NCBI GenBank assembly: GCA_001800135.1
Contig: MGUU01000020.1
Location: 40,649-104,648 of the forward strand
Origin: Elusimicrobia bacterium RIFCSPLOWO2_02_FULL_39_32
GTDB taxonomy: Bacteria > Elusimicrobiota > Elusimicrobia > 2-02-FULL-39-32
Direction of reading: 5' to 3'
DNA length: 64,000 nt
Positions 48,674 through 55,135 of the stretch are shown one piece after another (the first letter of the stretch is position 1; every line of letters starts with the position of its first letter). The notes beneath the pieces are model-generated. The model made no database searches. It saw only the letters and a list, made by a program, of their open reading frames with translations, and was not told where the DNA came from. The translations under genes were made by a program, and so were the position numbers.

Positions 48674-48682
48674 GCTAAACAG

Positions 48683-48874
48683 TTAGTCTGAATTTTTTGA
48701 AAAGAATTTGTACTTAAGAAGGGTCAATGTTAAGGTTAGTATGCCGGCTAGAATCAATGGTAGAAGCCTTACCCTAAATAGAAAGAAAAGAACTGCTGCC
48801 ACACAAATGTAGCTTCCCATCCAAAAACTTAAAACTTTTTTTAAATTCTCTTTATCCTGATTCATTTTAACCAT
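48683..48874 (-). CDS. Small two-helix membrane protein, unknown
   Basis: 63 residues: charged start (KMNQDKENLKK), helices at about 15-32 and 35-53, basic end. AtpI-like in general look but too short to assign. First gene of a minus-strand pair. Starts 39 bases from the 71-bp repeat, so it marks the edge of the mosaic region. Confidence 0.5.
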   Translation of the reverse strand: MVKMNQDKENLKKVLSFWMGSYICVAAVLFFLFRVRLLPLILAGILTLTLTLLKYKFFSKNSD

Positions 48875-48913
48875 ATTAAATCATAAATGAGTATGGAGAT
48901 AAAGTGCCATTTT

Positions 48914-48984
48914 ACTTATCTTAAGATATCACAAGCAATCAACAAATATCCTAAAATATCCCGCCATGGGTCACAGTTTAGGAC
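48914..48984 (+). repeat. 71-bp dispersed repeat, copy A
   Basis: 66 of 71 bases match copy B at 53613-53683 in the same orientation. It includes the 12-base palindrome TATCTTAAGATA and ends ...GGGTCACAGTTTAGGAC. Both copies lie 100-150 bases in front of a toxin-antitoxin pair. No coding potential seen. Confidence 0.9.
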
Positions 48985-49000
48985 CCAGGTTGACATATCC

Positions 49001-49047
49001 GCGAAAAGTCAGACATTATTCGGCCAATGTCAAAAATGATTTTTCGC
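49001..49047. repeat. Imperfect palindrome behind repeat copy A
   Basis: GCGAAAA (49001-49007) pairs with TTTTCGC (49041-49047), and GACATT (49012-49017) with AATGTC (49026-49031), leaving an 8-base loop. No T-tract follows. It may be a transposon end, a protein-binding site or a remnant; copy B has no counterpart. Confidence 0.6.
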
Positions 49048-49090
49048 TAACAGTGTCCAGCTATTTATCGGTTTTTATGGTAGTGACCCC

Positions 49091-49119
49091 TTGAAAATAT
49101 AACAAGTATGGTATATAAT
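49091..49119 (+). promoter_or_regulatory. Sigma70-type promoter of the HigB/HigA-like pair
   Basis: TTGAAA (49091-49096), 17-base spacer, TATAAT (49114-49119), then the ATG at 49135 with GAAGG in between. The short leader means an antitoxin bound nearby would block transcription. Confidence 0.75.
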
Positions 49120-49134
49120 TTAGAAGGTATTTAA

Positions 49135-49494
49135 ATGGAAATTGGATATTACCATGGATGGGATCAAGGTTATGTTAAAACTCAACTTGATAAGTTGCGC
49201 AATGACGGTCAACGCGTTAAAGCAGCAGCCAGAATTGACGCGGACATTCAAAAGCTAGCAATATTTTGGCCTTATTTGCACAAGGTAAACATTACTGTAA
49301 AAATATTGAAGGGTTGTGAGCCGCTTCGGGAACTTATTCGGGAATTCCAAGGGATTGCCTATCGAGTTTTCTTTTGTATCAAAGGCCAACAGATATGGCT
49401 CCTTCATATGATTGAGAAAAAGCAGCAAAAGACTCCCGAAGGAGATAAGAACCTGGCATATGAGCGAATGAAAGATGTTTTGGGATGGAGGTAA
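49135..49494 (+). CDS. HigB/Gp49-type toxin (RelE superfamily)
   Basis: 119 residues, the usual size. The C-terminal pattern 'LKGCEPLRELIREFQGIAYRVFFCIKGQQIWLLHMIEKKQQKTP' is that of phage Gp49-like/HigB proteins (PF05973), which cut mRNA on the ribosome. The Arg and Lys of 'YRVFF...KKQQKTP' are the residues expected near the active site. The toxin comes before the antitoxin, as in higBA. The next gene starts 4 bases after its stop. Part of a cassette between the 71-bp repeat and the hairpin-rich repeat. Confidence 0.88.
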   Translation: MEIGYYHGWDQGYVKTQLDKLRNDGQRVKAAARIDADIQKLAIFWPYLHKVNITVKILKGCEPLRELIREFQGIAYRVFFCIKGQQIWLLHMIEKKQQKTPEGDKNLAYERMKDVLGWR

Positions 49495-49498
49495 TAAG

Positions 49499-49810
49499 AT
49501 GAAACATAAAAATAGTTCACCATTTGATAAAGATGTTCAAAATAAAATCAAACAAGATACAAAATATGCAGAGGCTTATTTTGAAGCGATTGCCGATGAA
49601 TCGCTTCCGATTCAAATAGCCCTACTTAGACGTGCATACGGTATTTCTCAAGAAAAAATTGCAGCTAAATTGCGGTTAAAACAAGCGCATATTTCCCGAT
49701 TGGAAAAAAAGGATTCCGATCATCTGATTAGCACATATGAGAAAATGGCTAAAGTGTTACATTCAAGAATCATGATCGTGCCAGAAAATGCCAGGGTAAT
49801 ACCCGCTTAA
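49499..49810 (+). CDS. HigA-type antitoxin with XRE helix-turn-helix
   Basis: 103 residues from the ATG at 49499, chosen for the GGAGG seven bases upstream; the frame is open 24 bases earlier. Residues about 38-90 form an XRE domain: IALLRRAYGISQEKIAAKLRLKQAHISRLEKKD. It neutralises the toxin before it and probably represses the promoter at 49091. The remaining 115 bases to the hairpin-rich repeat hold nothing recognisable. Confidence 0.88.
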   Translation: MKHKNSSPFDKDVQNKIKQDTKYAEAYFEAIADESLPIQIALLRRAYGISQEKIAAKLRLKQAHISRLEKKDSDHLISTYEKMAKVLHSRIMIVPENARVIPA

Positions 49811-49923
49811 ACAATTATTTATTCAAGGGCACTTTCTTTAAATCCTTATAATTACTAGAAATAATACAGTAATTATACAGTTGAAACCGATTATATTCAT
49901 TATTTAAATAATTGAACCCTTTA

Positions 49924-49992
49924 AATTTCCCCGAGGGGGGAAGTTTGGGGGGACACCTCCCGCCAAACCAATATGTCCCGCGCGAGCGTGAA
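49924..49992 (+). repeat. Hairpin-rich dispersed repeat, left half (split copy)
   Basis: 62 of 69 bases match 54523-54591. Contains the hairpin TTCCCC-GAGG-GGGGAA (49927-49942) and a second stem GTTTGG...CCAAAC. The match stops at AA (49991-49992); the missing right half lies at 53370-53394, on the far side of the recombinase element. Confidence 0.9.
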
Positions 49993-49995
49993 GGA

Positions 49996-52119
49996 TCAGG
50001 CTGCATACTGCACCTCTTTAGTCCTTTTCAAGGATTTCTTTGTACTTTCTTTAAAAGAAAGTTTATCATATTTTGGTTTCCCGCGAAGTCGTTTGTTTCC
50101 TTTTCCTGCGGATACTTTTGGGAACGGTTTTGTAGGAGGTTCAAAGAAAATCTGACCTGCACCGTTAGCACGAACTGCATTTAGAAAACCTTCCAAAGCT
50201 AAATCTTTAACAGTGTCCGAATGTATCCCCAGTTGAGCAGCAACTTCCGGGACGGTGAGCCAGCCCAGTTGACGAAGATGTTGAGTAAAACTTTTGATTT
50301 TATAAGCCTTGCGTATGGTTCTAATAATCCTAGGGCTAAATGATTTGCCACAACCAGAGAGCAAAGATTGCGCGTTCAATGTTTGGGAGATTTGGATATC
50401 TGTTTTTTTAGTGGACAATTCACTAATCTGTTTAATGATTTCCCAAGGCGTACGCACAAGATCCGCCCAATGTTTTGGCAAGGATTTCTCAAATGAAGTT
50501 GTTGCGCCGCCTTTCCAACGGATTTGAATTTGAATGACATGAGAACGCGTCAAAGTAATATCTTCGATCAATAAACGAATCATGCGTTTTTTCTCTCGCA
50601 TGGGCGTACGAGAATCATTCCAAACTTTTGGCAAGTCCGAAGCTAAAGATTGAATCTGATTTTTTTGATCAGGATTCAACTCAATGCCATCCTGTTTTGT
50701 TTGCCGGGCACATTCCTCTTCCACATTTCTAAGTTGTAATAGTTTTTGATTCCATTCCCGTTCAAGATTATCAGCGACTAAACGATTTTCCGGACGTACA
50801 AGCATGTACTGACGCTGCGCAAACTCAGCTTCTTGTCTTGCTCGTTGAACTTGAGCTTGACGGAGACCATCCATCTCTTTTTTACGAGCTTGAAGTTCTT
50901 CAAAGACTTGCAGCGCTATGTCTAGCGATGACGGAGTCACAGAATTAAGAATCATTTTTCCGACAGCCTCATCCAAACCATTTCCATTAATAATTTGGCA
51001 AGCGCTTTGAGCTGTTTCAATCCCTTTACGGTGACAGGCATATTCTGGAACAGGCTGATTTTGATTGACATGATAACGCACGGTCATGCGTTTGCCACAT
51101 ATACCGCAAATCACCAAACCTTGCAATAATGCCATTCCTTCACGAGGTGGACTGCGGCGCCGATCTTGACCATACCCAAACGCGTTTTCCAATAATTTGG
51201 ATTGATTGACTTCGAACTGCTCCCAAGTAATGTAACCACAATGAGTATTTGGTAAAAAAACCTTCCACTCATTTCTGGGAAGCTTGCGATTGCGCATCTG
51301 TCCAGCAACCATCACTTTACGTTGGCGTGTTCGTCCAAAAACATAGGCCCCAGCATAACGGGGATTATGAAGAATTTGTAAAACACGACTGTGATGCAGT
51401 GGAGCAAAGATCACTTCGCCAGCTCGCACTCCTGTAGATAATCGTCGCGGAAAAAGAATACCTTGCGCAGAAAAATAATGTACGACACGTTCAGCGGAAC
51501 CCTCTTTACGGAAAGTCTCAAAAACAAGACGTACTGTACTTTGAATTTGTTCGTCCGGATCAAATACAAAACGTTTGGCAACATCGTAAATAAAGCCGAT
51601 GGGCGGGCGCAGCCAAAGCTCACCCCGTCGAGCTTTGTTCATCATTCCTCCAATCAGTCTGGCATGCAACACATGGAGTTCTGCTTCACTCATGGTTCCT
51701 TTAAGTCCAAGTAAGAGACGGTCATTAAAATGACCTGGGTCATAAACTCCATCCTCATCCAAAATTAACGTCTCAGATAATGCGCAAATTTCCAAAAGAC
51801 GGTGCCAATCTCTAGAATTGCGGGCAAGCCGTGAAACTTCCAGTCCAATGACCACTCCCACGCGCCCAAGTCCAACATCAGCTACCAATCGTTTGAAGCC
51901 ACTTCGATTATCAGCGCTTGTTCCAGAGATTCCCAAATCATCATCAATCACAACAATTTGATCGTTGTTCCATCCAAGCGCCTGGGCACGACCCCTTAGA
52001 TCATATTGTCGCTTTGTGCTTTCCTGGTTATCCCGCACCTGATGAAGAGAAGATTGACGAATATAGAGATAAGCAAATCGTTTTAAATGTTCCGTCCGAA
52101 TTTTTTCTGAATTGCTCAT
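49996..52119 (-). CDS. Serine recombinase (y4bA/y4pH type)
   Basis: 707 residues from the ATG at 52119, which overlaps the stop of the preceding gene (ATGA) and has GGGAG upstream; the frame is open to a TTG at 52140. N-terminal resolvase domain: LYIRQSS with likely nucleophile S23, VIDDDLGISG, GLEVSRLARNSRDWHRLL, KGTMSEAEL. Then the 'recombinase' domain (RGELWLRPPIGFIYD), a zinc ribbon (VICGICGKRMT...ACHRKG), a coiled coil about 420-470, and a C-terminal helix-turn-helix (LTVPEVAAQLGIHSDTVKDLALEG). It cuts and joins DNA through a Ser-DNA link and is the expected integrase of the element. Its last codons contain an out-of-frame ATG (50006-50004), important in the circular form. Confidence 0.93.
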   Translation of the reverse strand: MSNSEKIRTEHLKRFAYLYIRQSSLHQVRDNQESTKRQYDLRGRAQALGWNNDQIVVIDDDLGISGTSADNRSGFKRLVADVGLGRVGVVIGLEVSRLARNSRDWHRLLEICALSETLILDEDGVYDPGHFNDRLLLGLKGTMSEAELHVLHARLIGGMMNKARRGELWLRPPIGFIYDVAKRFVFDPDEQIQSTVRLVFETFRKEGSAERVVHYFSAQGILFPRRLSTGVRAGEVIFAPLHHSRVLQILHNPRYAGAYVFGRTRQRKVMVAGQMRNRKLPRNEWKVFLPNTHCGYITWEQFEVNQSKLLENAFGYGQDRRRSPPREGMALLQGLVICGICGKRMTVRYHVNQNQPVPEYACHRKGIETAQSACQIINGNGLDEAVGKMILNSVTPSSLDIALQVFEELQARKKEMDGLRQAQVQRARQEAEFAQRQYMLVRPENRLVADNLEREWNQKLLQLRNVEEECARQTKQDGIELNPDQKNQIQSLASDLPKVWNDSRTPMREKKRMIRLLIEDITLTRSHVIQIQIRWKGGATTSFEKSLPKHWADLVRTPWEIIKQISELSTKKTDIQISQTLNAQSLLSGCGKSFSPRIIRTIRKAYKIKSFTQHLRQLGWLTVPEVAAQLGIHSDTVKDLALEGFLNAVRANGAGQIFFEPPTKPFPKVSAGKGNKRLRGKPKYDKLSFKESTKKSLKRTKEVQYAA

Positions 52120-52403
52120 GAATTTTCTCCCTGATAACAAGCCATAACCATATTACTTAGAACCAAAGTCAGATCTGATTTTACGAACGACGGAAGTGAA
52201 ACACAGGTAGAAGACGTCGTTCCATCCTTCATGCTAATTGGCTTCACTAAAATTTTTAGAACGTTAAACCACTCGGCCATCCCTCGCGTTATAAATAAGG
52301 CCAGCCCATGCCCCCGTTGCCCATGAAGATAGGTTTCTATTGCTTCCTGACGAATAAGCTCATATTGTTTCTGGACATAAGATTGATCGTTTAAAGAATT
52401 CAT
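52116..52403 (-). CDS. Small element protein, y4bB/y4pI-like
   Basis: 95 residues: QRGHGLALFITRGMAEWFNVLKIL is the most distinctive stretch. Assigned by position and size between the HTH gene and the recombinase, as in y4bABCD-type sets; biochemical role unknown. Overlaps both neighbours by 4 bases (ATGA), so it is translated with them. Confidence 0.65.
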   Translation of the reverse strand: MNSLNDQSYVQKQYELIRQEAIETYLHGQRGHGLALFITRGMAEWFNVLKILVKPISMKDGTTSSTCVSLPSFVKSDLTLVLSNMVMACYQGENS

Positions 52404-53080
52404 GACTTTCCCTGAAGTTTCATTCGTCGTTTTTTTTTCCGCTGCATTAAGGCGCGGTCTATCGTTCGAGGATTTAAATGAATTCCAAATCGATCTTGAA
52501 TCTCTTCAGCTAATGTCTTATTACTCTGGTTCTTAGAGTCATCTGCTCGCCATTGTTCTGCAAAATCCAAGAGTGCATCACTGCATTTGTGAGCTCGTTT
52601 CGGGCCACGTTGTCGTCCTATTAAGCCAGAGATACCGCCCTGTTTAAAAGCTTTTTCTGCATTGTAAAAAGATTGTCGGCTGGTTCCAAATGTGTTGGCA
52701 ACCGTTGAGGCTGCTTTTTTATCGATTTGATGACGCCTCAACATCTCGTATTTAACTTGGACTTGATCGTTTGGATCAAAAAATTCATGTCCCAAAAATA
52801 ATTCGTCTTTAACTCTTTCAGGATGAAGATTAAGCGTGCCAGAGGCTTTTAGTAATTTCTTTTTAAAATCAGGAGCGTCTTTCATATATGTATAAATAAT
52901 TATATACATATTATTTAATAATGTCAAATTTATTTTATCAAAATAATTATTATTGTCGTCTATTAAAGCCCTAAAGAAATTCCTGCTTAACCCTGAAACA
53001 GTTCTAGGGTAATGGATATATTTATTTATACAATCTGTATAAAATTCCCTTGACACTGTTCCGGGTATTGAATCGTTCAT
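52400..53080 (-). CDS. Helix-turn-helix protein of the element (y4bC/y4pJ-like)
   Basis: 226 residues. The C-terminal half has two DNA-binding-like helix sets: 'KKAASTVANTFGTSRQSFYNAEKAF' with 'GLIGRQRGPK', and 'TLAEEIQDRFGIHLNPRTIDRALMQ'. They resemble the HTH parts of IS-type transposases, but no DDE domain is present. GGAGG precedes the ATG, which overlaps the stop of the preceding gene. Probably binds the element's ends or its promoter and helps the recombinase; inference from context. Confidence 0.75.
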   Translation of the reverse strand: MNDSIPGTVSREFYTDCINKYIHYPRTVSGLSRNFFRALIDDNNNYFDKINLTLLNNMYIIIYTYMKDAPDFKKKLLKASGTLNLHPERVKDELFLGHEFFDPNDQVQVKYEMLRRHQIDKKAASTVANTFGTSRQSFYNAEKAFKQGGISGLIGRQRGPKRAHKCSDALLDFAEQWRADDSKNQSNKTLAEEIQDRFGIHLNPRTIDRALMQRKKKRRMKLQGKS

Positions 53081-53274
53081 TTTTGACCTCCATCCTTGAT
53101 CAAATCACTCAGCAATAACAAATCCTCAACTCTAAAGCGGGATCGTCCTTTCCCTAAACTAAGGTAAGGATTTTTTGGCGCTAAATCGGTCCAACTCAGA
53201 GGGACAGAATTGAATGTGTTATCAGCAAATTGTAGGGTGACGCGGTCTTCTCCCCACAATGGTTTTGATACCAC
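53077..53274 (-). CDS. DUF5372-family protein (y4bD/y4pK-like), N-terminus cut off by integration
   Basis: The only normal start is GTG at 53274 (65 residues: VSKPLWGEDRVTLQF...GRSRFRVEDLLLLSDLI). The frame is open upstream to the element end and encodes VRITHPFHPLRGESFRF, the conserved beginning of the family. There is no start codon between the host-side TGA (about 53397) and that segment apart from weak CTG/GTG codons inside it. The gene therefore seems beheaded at the right junction. In a circular element the frame continues into the left end and gains ATG-CAG-CCT-GAT-CCT, with GAGG upstream. Overlaps the next gene by 4 bases. Confidence 0.8.
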   Translation of the reverse strand: MVSKPLWGEDRVTLQFADNTFNSVPLSWTDLAPKNPYLSLGKGRSRFRVEDLLLLSDLIKDGGQK

Positions 53275-53369
53275 AAAACGAAATGATTCACCCCTCAGCG
53301 GATGGAAAGGATGAGTGATCCGAACCTTCTTTGAATCTGATCGATTAGGTGTAGTTGACTGCTTTGTCC

Positions 53370-53394
53370 AACAGAAAAGCCGGAATGGGCTTGC
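53370..53394 (+). repeat. Right half of the split hairpin-rich repeat
   Basis: 25 of 25 bases equal 54590-54614 (AACAGAAAAGCCGGAATGGG plus CTTGC). Homology ends abruptly inside, except that both copies are followed by a TTTTAAA sequence at different distance. Confidence 0.88.
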
Positions 53395-53485
53395 TCACCT
53401 TTTAAATAGAGTATAATTTTAGTCTGATTCTAGAACTTCCTATATATTTTTTGTAATATCTTTACTGCAATAATTTAATTCATTA

Positions 53486-53527
53486 GGGCTGTTAGCTCAA
53501 TTGGCAGAGCAAGCGACTCTTAATCGG
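53486..53527 (+). pseudogene. Truncated tRNA-Lys(CTT), 5' half only
   Basis: GGGCTGT acceptor strand, TA, D-arm GCTC-AATTGGCA-GAGC, anticodon arm AGCGA and loop CTCTTAA with anticodon CTT. Pairing of the 3' anticodon strand holds for TCG and then stops; no T-arm or acceptor 3' strand follows. The break inside the anticodon stem is a usual crossover site of tRNA-targeting integrases. Confidence 0.8.
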
Positions 53528-53615
53528 ATTTTGGGTATTTTTGATGGTTTGCGCAGCTTTGTCGGGTGTTGAAGAAAATTCGTATTTACCGTCTAAGAAC
53601 TCACATTTTTTGACT
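53492..53615 (-). pseudogene. Possible integrase C-terminal remnant reading into the half tRNA
   Basis: An open frame without start reads EFLDGKYEFSSTPDKAAQ, then TIKNTQNPIKSRLLCQLS and a TAA inside the tRNA D-arm (53492-53494). Integrase genes often end inside the tRNA they target. An in-frame stop lies just upstream at repeat copy B, so only about 40 codons remain. Family assignment is a guess. Confidence 0.3.
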
Positions 53616-53683
53616 TATCTTAAGATATCACAAGCGATCAGGAAATATCCCAAAATATCCCTCCATGGGTCACAGTTTAGGAC
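53613..53683 (+). repeat. 71-bp dispersed repeat, copy B
   Basis: Five mismatches to copy A (48914-48984), same orientation, same palindrome TATCTTAAGATA. Lies 100 bases before the PIN toxin gene. Confidence 0.9.
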
Positions 53684-53722
53684 ACAGCTGTAAACCTGGT
53701 CTCTTGCAATAAACAACTGGGA

Positions 53723-53771
53723 TTGACTATTTAGAGTTCTGATGTTATTTTTAGAGTAGAGGTGATATAAT
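53723..53771 (+). promoter_or_regulatory. Promoter region of the PIN toxin pair
   Basis: TTGACT (53723-53728) stands 17 bases before TATTTT (53746-53751). A better -10 box, TATAAT (53766-53771), lies only 12 bases before the ATG and lacks a good -35. Either would give a short leader. Confidence 0.45.
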
Positions 53772-53783
53772 GGGTATATTCCA

Positions 53784-54260
53784 ATGAAGAAACTGAAGCT
53801 TTACTTTGACACATCGGTTTTGAATTTTGCGATAGCTACGGATGTGCCTAATGAAAAAGATGCTACCTTAAAGTTATTTAAAGAAATTGAAGAAGGGAAA
53901 TATGAAGTTTTTGTATCCAGTGTTGTTATTGATGAAATTGGTCGCGCTCCAGAAATTATTGCAATAAAGCTAAAAGAGGTTTTAATGAAATTAAATGCGG
54001 TTAAGTTGTTAGTTAATGAAGATTCAGTGGAGTTGGCAAATAAATATGTAGAAAACAGGGTTATACCTCCTAGATATAAGGACGATGCTTTACATATTGC
54101 TGTTGCAACTGTCAATGATTTAGATATGATTGTTAGTTGGAATTTTTCCCACATGGTTAAGGTAAAAACAAAAAGAGAAGTGAGAGGAATAAATCTTTTA
54201 AATGGCTATAAGGAGATGGAGATTGTTTCGCCACAGGAGGTAATAGAAGATGCTGAATGA
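53784..54260 (+). CDS. PIN-domain toxin (VapC-like ribonuclease)
   Basis: 158 residues. LYFDTSVLN at the start supplies D9; V-I-D-E51-I-G, Y-K-D-D101-A-L-H-I-A-V-A and N-D-L-D114-M-I-V-S-W-N-F supply the other acidic residues of the PIN metal site. The NF(S)H ending of the core is typical. PIN toxins cut RNA. Here the antitoxin follows and overlaps by 11 bases, an order seen in a subset of PIN systems. Belongs to the second repeat-bounded cassette. Confidence 0.85.
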   Translation: MKKLKLYFDTSVLNFAIATDVPNEKDATLKLFKEIEEGKYEVFVSSVVIDEIGRAPEIIAIKLKEVLMKLNAVKLLVNEDSVELANKYVENRVIPPRYKDDALHIAVATVNDLDMIVSWNFSHMVKVKTKREVRGINLLNGYKEMEIVSPQEVIEDAE

Positions 54261-54423
54261 ACCAAGACCGATGAGAGAAATACATCAGATTCAAGAAAAA
54301 ATATACGAAGAGCATAAGAATATGAGCACCTTAGAGGAACTTGAGGCCATTCGTCGAAGCGCCGAAGAGGCCGAGAAAAGATTAGGTCTAAAACTAAGAA
54401 AACTTGAACATTCAAAAACCTGA
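54250..54423 (+). CDS. Small antitoxin partner of the PIN protein
   Basis: 57 residues, MLNEPRPMREIHQIQEKIYE... then EELEAIRRSAEEAEKRLGLKLRK; mostly helical and charged. It overlaps the PIN gene end (ATGCTGAATGA). Short proteins beginning 'RPM.EIH.I.E.IYEE' commonly follow such PIN genes and are taken as antitoxins. No DNA-binding domain, so autoregulation is not obvious. Confidence 0.75.
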   Translation: MLNEPRPMREIHQIQEKIYEEHKNMSTLEELEAIRRSAEEAEKRLGLKLRKLEHSKT

Positions 54424-54522
54424 CATAAAGTCTTTACGCCCTATCTGTGCAAGGTGCCCGACACTTTCCTATATTTAAATCTCGCTAAAAATCTCTCTGT
54501 AAAAATCAATATTACTTGTTTA

Positions 54523-54614
54523 ATTTTCCCCGAGGGGGGAAGTTTGGGGGGATCCCTCCCACCCAACCACTATGTCCAGCGCGAGCGTGAACAGAAAAGC
54601 CGGAATGGGCTTGC
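54523..54614 (+). repeat. Hairpin-rich dispersed repeat, unsplit copy (unoccupied integration site)
   Basis: Left part matches 49924-49992 (62/69) and right part 53370-53394 (25/25), sharing AA at 54590-54591. Hairpin TTCCCC...GGGGAA is kept; the second stem is changed in both arms (GTTTGGG with CCCAACC), so pairing is kept too. Lies 100 bases after the PIN cassette. Confidence 0.9.
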
Positions 54615-54664
54615 ACTTGCCCAAAAAATGGACTCGCACTTGCCAATATGGGCTTGTCCATTTT
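54606..54664. repeat. Hairpin cluster after the unsplit repeat
   Basis: TGGGC (54606-54610) pairs with GCCCA (54619-54623), loop 8; AAAATGGAC (54625-54633) pairs perfectly with GTCCATTTT (54656-54664). The second ends in TTTTAAA and might end transcription of the PIN pair. Confidence 0.65.
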
Positions 54665-54756
54665 AAATTCTTCACTATTATTTTCTATTAAATCTTAATA
54701 TTTTTATTCGTAATTCTTTACTAACCTGTTAGATTATTTTGTACAATAAAAACCTA

Positions 54757-54945
54757 ATGAATCTGGATAACCTCCTTACCACTTTAGAGACTTGTAAAAT
54801 CTTAAATATAACCCGCCAAACGCTTTACGTCTGGATTGAGCAGAAAAAAATCAAACCATGGCGTAAACTTGGCGGCCGCTCTGCCTGGTTCTTTTTGCGC
54901 AACGAAGTCAAAAAAGCCAAAGGCATAAAGTTTATGAGAGTATGA
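54757..54945 (+). CDS. Excisionase/MerR-type DNA-binding protein (HTH_17)
   Basis: 62 residues from the ATG at 54757 (a TTG 18 bases earlier is in frame). LLTTLETCKILNITRQTLYVWIEQKKIKPWRKLGGRSAWFF is a winged-helix excisionase pattern. Such proteins steer recombinases or regulate nearby genes. It overlaps the next tiny frame by ATGA and lies between the toxin cassettes and the methyltransferase island, which suggests it belongs to mobile DNA. Confidence 0.75.
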   Translation: MNLDNLLTTLETCKILNITRQTLYVWIEQKKIKPWRKLGGRSAWFFLRNEVKKAKGIKFMRV

Positions 54946-55013
54946 GCGAAAAAGACTGGAGCAAATATAAAACCCGTAAAGAATTTGTTGACCGATTGCT
55001 TAGGAGAAGCTGA
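54942..55013 (+). CDS. Tiny frame after the excisionase-like gene
   Basis: 23 residues, MSEKDWSKYKTRKEFVDRLL then RRS. It overlaps the preceding gene by ATGA. It may be the start of a truncated protein whose remainder was lost; no family recognised. The following 122 bases hold only a 38-codon frame (55015-55131) and a TATAAT at 55101-55106. Confidence 0.35.
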   Translation: MSEKDWSKYKTRKEFVDRLLRRS

Positions 55014-55135
55014 TATGGGTGAATTTAGTTTTCCTTTCGTTACAAGTCTTTATGCTGTTGCATCCAATATCTCCATAGCATGCTACGATGGTTCTGCAGT
55101 TATAATACTTTCAGAATCTTCTTGCCGTTGAAATC

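Larger units (their letters stand above)
49991..53371. mobile_element. Serine-recombinase integrative element (y4bABCD-type), ends defined by an unsplit target copy
   Basis: The left flank ...GCGAGCGTGAA (to 49992) and the right flank AACAGAAAAGCCGGAATGGG... (from 53370) are contiguous in the repeat copy at 54581-54614. The unit between them carries only four minus-strand genes, the last a serine recombinase. The bases shared by left end, right end and unsplit site are AA. That fits the 2-base staggered exchange of serine recombinases. Gene set and order match the y4bA-y4bD/y4pH-y4pK type first seen on the Rhizobium NGR234 plasmid. The element is about 3.38 kb, has no terminal inverted repeats and appears intact apart from the beheaded first gene. 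Confidence 0.85.

Noticed and set aside
49924..54614. Integron attC sites
   Set aside because: ACCCAAC in the unsplit repeat fits RYYYAAC, but the other copy has no such core site, the matching GTTRRRY partner is lacking in both, and no tyrosine integron integrase is present.
55015..55131. 38-codon frame before the methyltransferase
   Set aside because: No ribosome binding site, no family resemblance and unusual composition; kept only as a remark.
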